The notes below the pieces were generated by a model. It did no database searches. It saw only the letters and a list, made by a program, of their open reading frames with translations, and was not told the DNA's origin. DNA of 64,000 nt from Roseiarcus sp963742305. GTDB lineage: Bacteria > Pseudomonadota > Alphaproteobacteria > Rhizobiales > Beijerinckiaceae. Of the stretch, positions 40,668 to 50,500 are shown in pieces. Made by a program: the position numbers and the translations under genes. The stretch spans positions 180,446 to 244,445 of the forward strand of contig CAVULN010000028.1 of NCBI GenBank assembly GCA_963742305.1. Reading direction: 5' to 3'. How positions within the stretch are numbered: the first letter of the stretch is position 1; the number at the start of each line of letters is the position of its first letter.

Positions 40668-41090
40668 CTAGCTCCCTTCGGTGATGAAGAAGGGATAGAC
40701 GACGTTCGCCAGCGCATTGTTGGCGCGGATGCGGTAGTCGACGCGCAGAAGCAGGAGATTGGCTTCGCCCGGCGGAATCTCGCCGGCGACGTCGAGCACG
40801 TCGATCCGCGGCTCCTGCGCGACAAGCGCCTTCCGAAGCTGATCGACGATCTGCCCGACGCTTTGGGGGGAGCTCGGCGAGAACACGAGGTCATAGATCC
40901 CGCAGCCGTAGTCCGGCCGCATGACCCGTTCCTTCTTGGCGGTCGAGAGAATGAGCCAGACCGACTGCTCGATCTTGGTGTTGTCGGACGCCGTGGCCAG
41001 CGCCCCCTGCGGCGTCACGGCGAGAGGAAACGCGAGGCCTGAGCCGCGAAAGGCGCGCGGATCGGGGGCGGTGGCGAGCTGGATCAGCAC
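40668..41090 (-). CDS. eCIS gp25-like baseplate protein (Afp9-like)
   Basis: 140 aa of the GPW/gp25 family: AVTPQGALATASDNTKIEQS, ILSTAKKERVMRPDYGCGIY and DYRIRANNALANVVYPFFI. In contractile tails gp25 carries the lysozyme-like core of the wedge and nucleates sheath assembly. Overlaps the upstream gene by 7 bp. Confidence 0.9.
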   Translation of the reverse strand: MLIQLATAPDPRAFRGSGLAFPLAVTPQGALATASDNTKIEQSVWLILSTAKKERVMRPDYGCGIYDLVFSPSSPQSVGQIVDQLRKALVAQEPRIDVLDVAGEIPPGEANLLLLRVDYRIRANNALANVVYPFFITEGS

Positions 41091-41842
41091 GGCAGCGCCT
41101 CCGCGACTTCCTTGATGACGGTCGCGACCTCGCCGAGGTCCTCGAGGAGCGTCTGCATGGCCTGAAGATCGTCCGCAGGCACGGCGGAGGGGATGGGCGG
41201 GATGTTGACGGGAGCGCCTGCGAGCTCGATGAACGTTCCGGCGAGCGACAGAAGCACGATGATCGGCTGCATCGACTGCATGGCGCCGTCAGCGGAGGTC
41301 TGCGCGTTCTGCTGCGAGCATTGGAGCGCCTGAACGAGGTCTGTATTGCCGTCCGCTTCGGCGATGGAGATCTGCAGTTGAAGGCCGCTCAGAATCTTGA
41401 GGATGCTGTCCAGCTCCTTGACCACGCAGAGAATCATGGTCGAGATCAGCAGCAGGAGGTCCTTGACGAAGGTGCAGATCGGCCCCAGCGGGACGACGAT
41501 CTCAAGGCATTTGGCCAGATCTTCCGCGGCGCTCAGGACGTCGCCGACGGCCGTCAGGGGATTGAAGCTCTTGAGAATGCCGACGATGGCGCCGACGAAT
41601 TTCAAAACCTTCAAAAGACACTCCATGCTCGCCATCATCGGCGCGAGCTGCAGCATCAGGTTGAGATTCATCGAGCAGTCGGTCGGAATGCCGCGAGTGA
41701 AGTCGGCCATGCCCTGAAGCGTGCCGCCCATCGGGAGCGTCAGACTGGCGGAGCCCACCTTCGGCAGCGACAGGTCGAGGCAGGCCGGCGGCGAGAGCGC
41801 CTGGGTCAGCTCGTCCGGGAGCGCGATGTCGATCGTGGCCAT
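41084..41842 (-). CDS. Hydrophobic helical eCIS protein of unknown function, in the spike-tip position
   Basis: 252 aa from ATG 41842: IDIALPDELTQALSPPACLD, LSLPKVGSASLTLPMGGTLQ, then long hydrophobic helices (LLKVLKFVGAIVGILKSFNP, LLLISTMILCVVKELDSILK) and a C-terminal helical pair. It lies between gpV-like spike and gp25, where Afp has the PAAR tip (Afp10), but shows no PAAR motif. A tip or membrane-active piece is possible; no family named. Confidence 0.62.
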   Translation of the reverse strand: MATIDIALPDELTQALSPPACLDLSLPKVGSASLTLPMGGTLQGMADFTRGIPTDCSMNLNLMLQLAPMMASMECLLKVLKFVGAIVGILKSFNPLTAVGDVLSAAEDLAKCLEIVVPLGPICTFVKDLLLLISTMILCVVKELDSILKILSGLQLQISIAEADGNTDLVQALQCSQQNAQTSADGAMQSMQPIIVLLSLAGTFIELAGAPVNIPPIPSAVPADDLQAMQTLLEDLGEVATVIKEVAEALPC

Positions 41843-41850
41843 GCCGAGCC

Positions 41851-42390
41851 TCAGATCGGGGTGTTCGACGGCGTGACCGGACGGGTCCAGGGCGGGACGC
41901 CATTGACCGGCCGGCCGGTGAGGACGATGTTGTCGGCCTCGATCATCAGGGTCGATTGGGCGGTCAGGCGCATCACGCCGTTGGTCATGACGATCCGGTT
42001 GCCATGCGCGTCCTCGACGATCAGCGCCCCCATGTTGCCGCCGTTCGGAGTCGAATCGACGAAGCGGATCTTGTGGCCGTTGGTCGAGCAGATCATGCGC
42101 TGCCGCGGATCGGGCGAGGGCGGCGCCGAGACGCCGTTCCACATCGCGCCAAGCACGTAGGCGTGCTCGAAATGGCCGTGCTCGAACGCGACGACGAGTT
42201 CGTCGCCGAGCTCCGGCATGAAATAGAGGCCCCGGTTGGCGCCGGCGTAGGGCGCGACCATCGAGGCCCAGGTGCTCTGCAGCGAATCGTCGAGCCAGGG
42301 AAACGAGACCAGCACGCGTCCCTGGTTCTGCGGATCGTGCACGTTGACCACCTTGCCGATCACGATGCCCTGCATGCGTCCGTGCATCAT
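41851..42390 (-). CDS. eCIS spike base protein, gpV/gp5 OB-fold (phage baseplate assembly protein V-like)
   Basis: 179 aa. ATG 42390 starts MMHGRMQGIVIGKVVNVHDP, then QNQGRVLVSFPWLD, an OB-fold strand pattern shared by VgrG, gp5 and gpV. Later: YAGANRGLYFMPELGDELVV, AFEHGHFEHAYVLGAMWNG. The C-terminus (LIVEDAHGNRIVMTNG) begins the beta-helix that forms the spike. ATGA overlap with the preceding gpD-like gene. Together the two genes correspond to one VgrG (Afp8). Confidence 0.88.
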   Translation of the reverse strand: MMHGRMQGIVIGKVVNVHDPQNQGRVLVSFPWLDDSLQSTWASMVAPYAGANRGLYFMPELGDELVVAFEHGHFEHAYVLGAMWNGVSAPPSPDPRQRMICSTNGHKIRFVDSTPNGGNMGALIVEDAHGNRIVMTNGVMRLTAQSTLMIEADNIVLTGRPVNGVPPWTRPVTPSNTPI

Positions 42391-43586
42391 GATGAGGCCC
42401 CCCCGCCGCCGAGATCCTCTCTGCGGCAGTCGAACTCGGTGATGTAGCCGCTCTCGCCGAGCGTGTGCGTCGTCTTGGTGACGAAATAGGCGCCCGAGAG
42501 TCGCGCGCCGATTCCCTGGATGTTGACCAGCGTGCCGGCCCTGAGCTTCGGCAACCCGACCGTCTTGCCGTGCGCGGTCACGATTTCCTTCGAACGGTCG
42601 AGCATGATCGCGAGCGCGCGCTGCTTGGCCTCGGCCGCCGTGAACACCGGCAGGTCGACCTTCTGCTCCTGCCGGTCCGGGACGAGGCTCAAAAGGCCGC
42701 TGTTCAGCTTCTTCACCTGCGGGTCGTCCTGACCGACCGTGACGACGATCGGCTTCTGGGTCTGGCGGTCCCAGCCGCGCACGGTCACCGACTTCCACTG
42801 ATTGGCGGTGGCGAGCGAGGGCTTGAACGACATGAGTCCCTTGCCCCACCCGAGCTGATAGTTGGTCGGCGTCGAGCTCTGGCTCGGACCGAAGTAGAGT
42901 TCCTGCGCGTCTTCGTCGGCTTCGAGCGTGTACCCTTGCCCATGAGCGAGCTGGAGAAGGAAATCGACGTCGTACTGGTTCTTCTGCGCGACATATTCGA
43001 CGCTGGATTCCGCAGCCGCCGCCTGGCCGTCGGTGACGACTTTCCATGGGCTCGGCAGGCGGGGCTGGCTGCCGCTGCGCAGACTGTTGAAGTTGAGCGC
43101 GATCGCGCTCGGGGTCCGGTTGGTCCAGGCGCCGGTGAACTGCTTTGTGCGCAGGGCCTTGAGAATGTTCGAGCCGCGCACGGTGAGCACCGGCGGCCCG
43201 CTCTCGGGAAAGCTCGGCTCCATGGTGGTGAAGGTCGCGCGCACCATGCTTTGAAAATCGCCGGAATATCCGATCGCGAGTTCGGCGCTCTTGCCGCCCG
43301 GATCGAACAGGCTGAAAAGCTGGGACGCCTTCGAGCCGCCGCTGAGGTCGGCGGTCGTCTCCGAGCCGATATATTTGCAGGCCCGCGTCGTCGCGTCCCA
43401 GTTGTTGACCGTGAGCTCGAACCCGTCGATCTCGTTGATGTCGTCGTGATAGGTGACCTCCATGACGTCGCGCAGCACCCCTCGCGGGAGACCGACGCCG
43501 TCGATCCGCAGTTCGAAGCCGGGCGCGTAAAAATCCCGGTTCGTCGGGTCGATGCTCTCGTCGTAGAGGGTCATGAAGGCGGGCAT
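42387..43586 (-). CDS. eCIS spike hub protein, phage gpD / VgrG N-terminal-like
   Basis: 399 aa. Late-control gene D family: YAPGFELRIDGVGLPRGVL, MEVTYHDDINEIDGFELTVN, SGDFQSMVRATFTTMEPSFP, QKNQYDVDFLLQLAHGQGYT, and a C-terminal YFVTKTTHTLGESGYITEFD. It forms the trimeric hub joining the tube to the spike base. Start ATG 43586, 5 bp after the LysM gene. Confidence 0.88.
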   Translation of the reverse strand: MPAFMTLYDESIDPTNRDFYAPGFELRIDGVGLPRGVLRDVMEVTYHDDINEIDGFELTVNNWDATTRACKYIGSETTADLSGGSKASQLFSLFDPGGKSAELAIGYSGDFQSMVRATFTTMEPSFPESGPPVLTVRGSNILKALRTKQFTGAWTNRTPSAIALNFNSLRSGSQPRLPSPWKVVTDGQAAAAESSVEYVAQKNQYDVDFLLQLAHGQGYTLEADEDAQELYFGPSQSSTPTNYQLGWGKGLMSFKPSLATANQWKSVTVRGWDRQTQKPIVVTVGQDDPQVKKLNSGLLSLVPDRQEQKVDLPVFTAAEAKQRALAIMLDRSKEIVTAHGKTVGLPKLRAGTLVNIQGIGARLSGAYFVTKTTHTLGESGYITEFDCRREDLGGGGASS

Positions 43587-43591
43587 TGGCG

Positions 43592-44293
43592 TCAGGTCGC
43601 GGTCAGAGAGGGAATCGTGAGTTCGGCGCCCGGCTTCAGCCGGCGCGGATCGTCGATGCCGTTGGCGAGCGCGATGGGGCGCCAGTTCGCCGGATCGAAG
43701 TAGAAAGTCGCGGCCACCAGCGCGAGGGTGTCGCCGCGCTGAAGCACGTAGCTGTGCGTCTTGTTGGGCGAGGCGAGATTCAACGCCTGAAGCTGGTCCT
43801 GCAGCGGGGCGTATTCCCGCAAGGAGAGCGACAGTTTCGCCCGCACCGGCACGCCGCCGCTGCTCCAGAGCGTGAAGGTCTGCCGGATGTTGACGACGAC
43901 GCCGGTGAAGCTGTTGCGGCGCTGGGCGCCGAGTTCCGGCGGCAGTTCGTTGCCCGGGAAATCGCTGCCCCAGACGAAGGTGACGATCGGCGGCGCGTGC
44001 TGGTCGGGAACGATGCGCGACAGCGCATAGATCGGGTCGGTCAGCGTCGCGACGCTGACCGCGCTGCCGCCCATTCCCTGGTCGGAGGTGTCGAAGAACA
44101 GTTCGAGCTTGAGCGTTTCCGCATCGCCCCGCACGAATTGCTGCAACGGCGCGGTCAGGCCCGGAATTGGGATCTCGGCGATATGGACGTTCTTCTCGAG
44201 AACGATCTCGGTCGGGTTGTACTGGAGATCGACGAATTCGAGGTCGCCCGGACCCCATTCGATCACCAGAGAGGCCTGGCCCGCGCTCGGCAT
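43592..44293 (-). CDS. eCIS LysM-domain baseplate adaptor (Afp7-like)
   Basis: 233 aa. The N-terminal part (WGPGDLEFVDLQYNPTEIV, LKLELFFDTSDQGMGG) matches the tail-hub adaptor family that links tube and hub. The C-terminal LysM domain HSYVLQRGDTLALVAATFYF...NWRPIALANGIDDPRRLKPG. In Afp7 and T4 gp53 the LysM-like domain mediates baseplate contacts rather than cell-wall binding. Confidence 0.9.
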   Translation of the reverse strand: MPSAGQASLVIEWGPGDLEFVDLQYNPTEIVLEKNVHIAEIPIPGLTAPLQQFVRGDAETLKLELFFDTSDQGMGGSAVSVATLTDPIYALSRIVPDQHAPPIVTFVWGSDFPGNELPPELGAQRRNSFTGVVVNIRQTFTLWSSGGVPVRAKLSLSLREYAPLQDQLQALNLASPNKTHSYVLQRGDTLALVAATFYFDPANWRPIALANGIDDPRRLKPGAELTIPSLTAT

Positions 44294-44296
44294 GGA

Positions 44297-44503
44297 TCAC
44301 CCGCCCGCCTGCTTGTCATGGGCCGGCTGTTCGCCGATGCGCGAGTCCTCGTGGCGCCGGCGCTCGCGCTCGCGCCGTTCGTCGGTTCCCGCGAGCACCG
44401 CCTGCACAAGGCGCCGGACGAGCCGCGGGTCGAGAAGCGCGCCGCTGTCCACCGTGCGGACAATGGCGACGACCTCCTCGACAATGACGTCTGCGACTGG
44501 CAT
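44297..44503 (-). CDS. Small eCIS protein in the Afp6 position
   Basis: 68 aa from ATG 44503: MPVADVIVEEVVAIVRTVDS, then LLDPRLVRRLVQAVLAG and a highly charged Arg/Glu/His tail. Between the second tube gene and the LysM gene, where Afp has the small Afp6. Sequence family not recognised; probably helical. Confidence 0.6.
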   Translation of the reverse strand: MPVADVIVEEVVAIVRTVDSGALLDPRLVRRLVQAVLAGTDERRERERRRHEDSRIGEQPAHDKQAGG

Positions 44504-44516
44504 GTCGGCTGGCTCC

Positions 44517-45110
44517 CTACAACAGCGACCCGAGCGCGGCGGCCGCCCCGACAACGGCCAATCCGGTTGAGCCGCCCGTGACCATGGTCAGGCCCTCATG
44601 CGCGATTTCGAGCTGCTCGATCGCGACCTGGCTCTGCTGGGCGTTCATCGTCCCGCCGGTCCACTTGAGCGGCAGGCCGCGTCTCCAGCTCCACGCCAGC
44701 GCCGGCGCGCCGGACTCGTCCATGAGCGTGATGACGCCGTCCTTGCGGACTCCCTGGCCGTCGAGAAAGCCCTGCAGCCAGGTCCAGAAGTCGGACGTAT
44801 CGGAGATTGGGCGCTGCGCGACCACGCCCCGCTTGAAGACGAGGTTCGACCATTTGACGCGGCCGGGGAATTTGAGCGCTCCGCCATTCACTCCGCCCGC
44901 GTCGTAGCTCTCGACGTCCATCGTCGCCTCGAGGCCGGAGATCTCGGAGAAGCCGGCGGTCGCCTGCGATCCGCTGAGGCTGATCGAGAGTCCGGCGAGC
45001 GCGCTGCTCGCCGCCGGCTGGCTGTCGGAGACGGACACCCGGAAATTGAAGCCGAGCAACGGATCGGCGCGCGCGGGATCGAATCCGAAGATTTGCGACA
45101 AGCCGGCCAT
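44517..45110 (-). CDS. eCIS inner tube protein 2 (gp19/Hcp-like, Afp5-like)
   Basis: 197 aa from ATG 45110. The tube fold is recognisable by PLLGFNFRVSVSD, TAGFSEISGLEATMDVESYD, ALKFPGRVKWSNLVFKRGVV and DFWTWLQGFLDG. Longer than tube protein 1 (151 aa), consistent with a baseplate-proximal adaptor tube ring as Afp5. The start overlaps the sheath 2 stop by one base (TGATG). Confidence 0.88.
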   Translation of the reverse strand: MAGLSQIFGFDPARADPLLGFNFRVSVSDSQPAASSALAGLSISLSGSQATAGFSEISGLEATMDVESYDAGGVNGGALKFPGRVKWSNLVFKRGVVAQRPISDTSDFWTWLQGFLDGQGVRKDGVITLMDESGAPALAWSWRRGLPLKWTGGTMNAQQSQVAIEQLEIAHEGLTMVTGGSTGLAVVGAAAALGSLL

Positions 45111-47107
45111 CAGCCGCTCCCCGCCGCGATCACGCCCCGCTCCTGGACATCGAGCGAATCGTCGCTGAGGCCGAGTCTCAGGAGGACGTACTCGAACGGC
45201 GTCGAGGGCGCGAGCGCGAGATGGGCGATGAGCTGGCCCATCGCCTGGGTCGCCGGCGTATTGTTGGTGTCGTCGCAAACGACCTCATACGCCGCCGCGG
45301 CGCTTGGGCCGACGAGCGCGCCCTGCGTCCACAGCTGATGGAGAAAGCGGCCGATTCCCGCGGCGACGGTCGAGCGCGTGTGCGGCGTATTCGGCTCGAA
45401 GACCACCCAGCGCATCGAGCGCTGGAGCGCGGCGCGGATCATGCAGAGAAGGCGCCGCACATTGATGAAGCGGAACGTCGGGTCCGAGGAGACGGTCCGC
45501 GCGCCCATCACCCGGATCGGCCTTCCCATGTCGCCGCGGATCACGTTGACGCCGAGCATGTTCAAAAAGCCATGGGTCGGAGGATCGACAGGCACGGTCA
45601 CGTCCTGCGTCCAGGAAAGGTCGGCGTTGGCGGGCGCCTTGTGGACGCCGATCGCGATGTCGGTCGCCGCGATGAGACCGGCGACATGACCGGAAGGCGG
45701 CACCGCGCGGGTCGGCGCGAGCCGCAACGGGTCGGGCGTCGCGAGCCAGGGGAAGTAGAGGGCGCCGAAGGCGCTGTCGAAATTGTCGCGCCACGCCTGC
45801 ACCGGGGCGACGCCGACGCTGGAACCCGACGCGGTGTCCCAGGGCGGATCGAGGAGCGCGACCCGATCGCCGAGCGCCTCGCACTGCGCGATCATCGCGG
45901 CCTGCACGGCGAGGATCGCCGAATCGGGGAAGATCGGCGGCAATTCCTCGGGCGTGACCGGCGAGACCGGAACGGCGCGCGCCGGCGCCGGCGGGCAGAC
46001 CGGGCAGGGATCGGCCGTCGCCGGAGGGGAAATGAAGATCGGCGGCGCGACGGGCCGGATCAGGATGTCGGGCGCGGCCAGCATCGCCACGTCGCAGGCG
46101 AGGGCCAGGGCGGCGAGGCCGCGGGGCGCCGTCGCGCCCGTCGTGTCGAGCGAGCCGAGCGGAGCGCCGATGAAGTCGTCCTGGGTCAGCGCGGCGACGC
46201 CGTCGCGCCCGCCGGTCAGCGGCAGGATCGCATCGGAGACGATGGCAAGCGGCGCCGGCACGTCGCTCGGCGCGATCGCGGGCGCAAACATGGTGACGAG
46301 GGGCAGAGCGCCGGGGGGCGTGTCGAACTTCGAATAGTCGATCGGCCCGAGAAGCACGCCGGCGTAAGTCTGCGCCTCGGGGACGAGCGACAGACCCTGG
46401 CTCAGCCCCGCGAGATTGCTATTTGTGTAGACAAGGAGGTCGTAGGTCAGGCTCTCGGCGAGGAGCGGCGCGCTCGGATCGAATCCGGTGACCGGATATT
46501 GCCGCTGGGTCCGCCGCGCCGGGTCCGGATCGAGCCAGTAGATGAGCTTCCGCGCCGCATCGACGCCCGCCAGCACCCGCGCCTGCGCCGGCGCGCCGGC
46601 CTGGGTCAGTCTGACGAGCGAGTTCACGGCGAACCCGGAGGTTGAGGCGACCGCCGCGTAGCTCGGAAGCGAACGGCTCTGGTCGACGAAAGTCTGGCCC
46701 GCGGTGCGTTCGACAAGCGCGACCGACAGCCTGTTTCCCCACGCGCCGAGGCTCGAGGCGGCGATCGTCCAGGCCTCGCCGCCGCCGACCGCGGGAAGGC
46801 TCGCTGACGCCTCCGCCGCGCCCAGCGTCGGATCGTCGGAGGCGACCCGCACGACCCGCGCGCGGCGGCCTCCGTTCTCGAAGAACGCGCGCACGCTATA
46901 GGCGAGGAAGCCGCCGCCGATATAGCCGCCGAACACCGCCTGGAACTGCCGCATGCTCTCGACCGCCACCGCCACGCCGACGGGCCCGCGTTCCGCGATG
47001 CCGACGAAGCCCGGGATGTCCGTGCGCAGAGCCACCGTCGCCGGCGGCTGATCGTTGCGCTGGAGGTAGGCGCCGGGCGCCGAGGGATGTTGAATGGAAA
47101 GGCTCAT
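45110..47107 (-). CDS. eCIS tail sheath protein 2
   Basis: 665 aa from ATG 47107: PGAYLQRNDQPPATVALRTD, IPGFVGIAERGPVGVAVAVE. C-terminal sheath core: MGRPIRVMGARTVSSDPTFR, FINVRRLLCMIRAALQRSMR, WVVFEPNTPHTRSTVAAGIG. A proline-rich insert with paired cysteines (CPVCPPAPARAVPVSPV) sits mid-protein near 45960-46060. Intact; ATGA overlap with tube 1. Confidence 0.9.
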   Translation of the reverse strand: MSLSIQHPSAPGAYLQRNDQPPATVALRTDIPGFVGIAERGPVGVAVAVESMRQFQAVFGGYIGGGFLAYSVRAFFENGGRRARVVRVASDDPTLGAAEASASLPAVGGGEAWTIAASSLGAWGNRLSVALVERTAGQTFVDQSRSLPSYAAVASTSGFAVNSLVRLTQAGAPAQARVLAGVDAARKLIYWLDPDPARRTQRQYPVTGFDPSAPLLAESLTYDLLVYTNSNLAGLSQGLSLVPEAQTYAGVLLGPIDYSKFDTPPGALPLVTMFAPAIAPSDVPAPLAIVSDAILPLTGGRDGVAALTQDDFIGAPLGSLDTTGATAPRGLAALALACDVAMLAAPDILIRPVAPPIFISPPATADPCPVCPPAPARAVPVSPVTPEELPPIFPDSAILAVQAAMIAQCEALGDRVALLDPPWDTASGSSVGVAPVQAWRDNFDSAFGALYFPWLATPDPLRLAPTRAVPPSGHVAGLIAATDIAIGVHKAPANADLSWTQDVTVPVDPPTHGFLNMLGVNVIRGDMGRPIRVMGARTVSSDPTFRFINVRRLLCMIRAALQRSMRWVVFEPNTPHTRSTVAAGIGRFLHQLWTQGALVGPSAAAAYEVVCDDTNNTPATQAMGQLIAHLALAPSTPFEYVLLRLGLSDDSLDVQERGVIAAGSG

Positions 47108-47559
47108 TTCGCCAGCTTGATCGTGAGGCTTTCGACCACGAGCTCGGCGCTTTCGATCGCCACCTCGTTGCCCGCGGCCTTGAAGTCCGGCCCGATGATC
47201 TTGTTGAGGAAGCCGTTGGTGAAGTGAAAGTAGACGGCGTCGGCGTGGGTGTCGTCCTGCAGGACGATCGTGCCGTTGCGCCGCGAGTTCGCGCCGCCGG
47301 TCGCCACCGCCGTGTACCAGTCCCATAGCGCGGTGATGTTCGTGGTGACGCCGGCCTTGAGGGTGATGTTGGGAGTCTTGCGCAGGCCCGCGTACTTGCG
47401 CACGTGATTGGCGCCGTCGGTCCCCTCCCGGTATTCCACCATGTCGCCGTCCGCGGTCAGTCCGCTCACCTCGCTGAACGAGGCGAGCGTCATGTTGTCG
47501 ATTTCGACGCGGAAGTTGAAGCTGCGGAGGGGATCGATCCTAGCCGCTGTCTGCGCCAT
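47104..47559 (-). CDS. eCIS inner tube protein 1 (gp19/Hcp-like, Afp1-like)
   Basis: 151 aa: DPLRSFNFRVEIDNMTLASF, SEVSGLTADGDMVEYREGTD, HVRKYAGLRKTPNITLKAG, ALWDWYTAVATGGANSRRNG, and LTIKLAK at the end. This is the major tube subunit family; rings of six stack to form the tube that carries cargo. Lies 12 bp behind the giant sheath gene. Confidence 0.93.
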   Translation of the reverse strand: MAQTAARIDPLRSFNFRVEIDNMTLASFSEVSGLTADGDMVEYREGTDGANHVRKYAGLRKTPNITLKAGVTTNITALWDWYTAVATGGANSRRNGTIVLQDDTHADAVYFHFTNGFLNKIIGPDFKAAGNEVAIESAELVVESLTIKLAK

Positions 47560-47571
47560 GGCGCGCTCCTG

Positions 47572-50500
47572 CTACTGGTTGTTGGTGGCGGTCATCAGGG
47601 CGATCTGGATGATCACGAATTCCGCTGGCATCGCAGGGGCCACGCCGACGAGAGCGATGAGGCGGCCTGCGTCGATGTCGTCGGGGGTCATCGTGGTCTG
47701 ATCGCAACGGACGAAGTACGACTGCGCGGGCGTCGCGCCGGCGAAGGCGCCGGAGGTGAACACCGTGTAGAGGAAATTCTCGATCAGGCGCTCGACCGTC
47801 GCCCACAGCTGCGGCGTGTTCGGCTCGAACACGACATCCTGCAGGCCGACGTTCAGCGACTGCTCGATGAAGATCAGCAGGCGCCGCACGGGCACGTATT
47901 TGTAGCTGTCGTCCGAAGTGATGCACCGCGCGCCCCATACGCGGATGCCCCGTCCCTGCGGGCGGAAGTCGCGAATGACGTTGATGTTGTTCGGCGCCGG
48001 GTTGAGCACGTCCTGGTCGCCCTTGACCAGCGTGCGGGTGAGCCCGGTGATGCCCTGCACGACTTCGTTGGCGGGAGCCTTGAAGACGCCGCGGGAGTTG
48101 TCCACCCGCGCGTAGACGCCCACGACATGGCCGGACGGCGGCAACGGGAAGTCCGGCACGAGCGCCAGGTTCTCCGGCATCGGGTCGGGGATGGTGAGCC
48201 AGGGATAGTAGATCGCGGCGTATTTGGTGTCGAAGCCCTGCCGCTGCGCCTGCACGTCGGCGATCTCCGAATCCGGGTACATCGGATCGAGCACCGCGAA
48301 GAGAGACTGCGACGTCTCGCAGAAGTCGATCAGCGCCGACTGGATCCCCGGCGTTGCTTGCCCCGGAATCGCGGCGATGCTGACGTCCATCGCATTCTCG
48401 ATCGCATAGATGCCGGTGCGGTCGTGTGGGTTGACGGCGTCCGCCCCGATGTACATGGCGTCGTCGACGGTCGCCATCGAATCGTCGCCGTCGATGTCGA
48501 GCTTGTGCTGCGCGGGCTTTGTCAGCCCGTTCGGCAGCACGTCCCACAGCGGCTCAGGCCCGAGGCGTGGGGCATGGAGGTCGGTCTCGGTCGTCGCTGT
48601 GTCCTGGACGCGGATCAGCAGGGACGCGCCGTCCGGCCGTCCGTCCGACAGCCGCGGGGGACCGTTGATCGCGCCAATGACCGTCTGGAAATACTGGCTG
48701 TGCCTCGGGTCCATCGACAGGTTGCGGAACGTCTCGGCCTGGATGACCTGGGTGTCGCGCGACGGGACCGCCGGATCGGGATGGCGATAGAGGGAAACGG
48801 TGAGCCGGAATTCGCGCGACTGGATGACAATGCGGGTGGTCGGCGTCGAGGTGCCGATCGCGCCCGCCTGGGTCGGGCTGATCGCCGAGTCGAGCGTGAT
48901 CGTCATCGTGGACCTGTTGACCGCGGCGACTTTGAGCGGGGTCGCGGGGTCGACCAGCTGGCCATTGGGATAGAACAGCTCGAGATACGAGCCCGGTTGA
49001 ACGCCGGTGAGCGTTGAGAGCTTCAACTGGGTCGCGGCGATCGCGGTGACGATCTGCACGTTCGCCGCGAGGCCGGTCGGCTCGTCCTGCGCCGATATCG
49101 CAATGCGCCGGCCCCAGGCGCCCCTGTCGAGCGCCTGGACCTGGATCAACGGGTTGCGGGAGACGACGGGCGAGCCAGCGGGATGGGTGCGCTGCAAGGG
49201 CGCCGTCAATTGCACCTGGTCGAGACCCTGGGCCGCGGGCGCGGCGTCAATCGCGTTATAGGAGACGGAGCCGTCGGCGAGTTCGATCTGGACGACCTCC
49301 CCTACTGTCCACCCCCCGCCCCAGGTCACGAGCGCGGTCGTGCTCCCTTTCGGCGCCTCCATGAGGAGCTGGGTTGCGCGGGCGCCGGCGGGCGGCGTCG
49401 CGCTGACCGTGCTTGTCGCGACCGTCGCGCCGTTTGCGTAGCTGTTGACCAGCGGCTGGCCGATGGTCACCGGGCCCGGATCGGCGCCGGCCGAGGCGCG
49501 CACGCCGGGAACGGCGAGCACCGAGGCATATTCCTGCGCCGGCGCGGCGCCGAGCAGGAGGACGGACCCCACGTCGACCCCGGTGCGGCTCGTCAGCGAG
49601 AGCGTCTGCGATTTGGCCGGCGCCGCGGCCGAGAGCGTGGTCGTCGCCCCTGCGGTCAGCGCCACGGGAATGATCGCGGTCTTCGCCGGCCAGTCGACGG
49701 CTGAAGGCGCGGCGAAGCTCAGTTCGGTCAGCGCGTCGGTCGCGTTGGCGTTCCCGACGGTGCGGACTTCGCGGGTCAGCGGATTGGCCGGATCGATGTC
49801 GACCAGTCTGCCCATGGGAAGGGCGGCGCCGCCCGGCGTGAAGATCAGCATGTCGCCGCCGGAAGCGGCAATGTCGAGCGGGAAGGCCGGCGTGCTGTTG
49901 AGCCGCGTGAGGGTCGTGCCGGCGACCGCGAAACCCATCGGCAGCGGCGCGGCGAGGGTGAGCGTGTACTCGTTGCTGCCGGGCGGTCCGGCCGCGACGC
50001 CGCTTGCCACCGTGACGATCGTGCTGATGCCGCCGTTCTCAAGTTCGAGCAGCCAGTTGCTGAACGTCGTGAGATCGTCCGCGGCCGTGCTGGTGACGGC
50101 GAGCGTTGGGTCGCCCGCGGTCGCGGCCGAAGTCAGCGTGTAGGGGCCGCCGGCCGCCGAATAGGCCGCGGCGGGAGAGGCGACCAGCGCCGTGACGACT
50201 GTGGTCGCCGCGAGGAATTCGGCGCTGAGCGGCTGGGTCAGCGTGATCGAATACTGGTTCGGCGCGATCGGCACGACAACCAGCGGAACCGCGACCAGGA
50301 CCGTATCGCCGCTGTCCAGCTCGATCAGAAGGTCATTGTAGGTGTTGAGCGGATCGGCGCTCTGCACGGCAATGACGTTCTGGCCCGCTCCAACGTTGGA
50401 GAGGAGCGTGTAGGGCGGCGTGCCCTGAGTCGCGCGGGCGTAGGGCGCAACCGGCGTCGCCTGAGCATGGCTGAGGCCGAGAGGGAGATCGAGCGCCACC

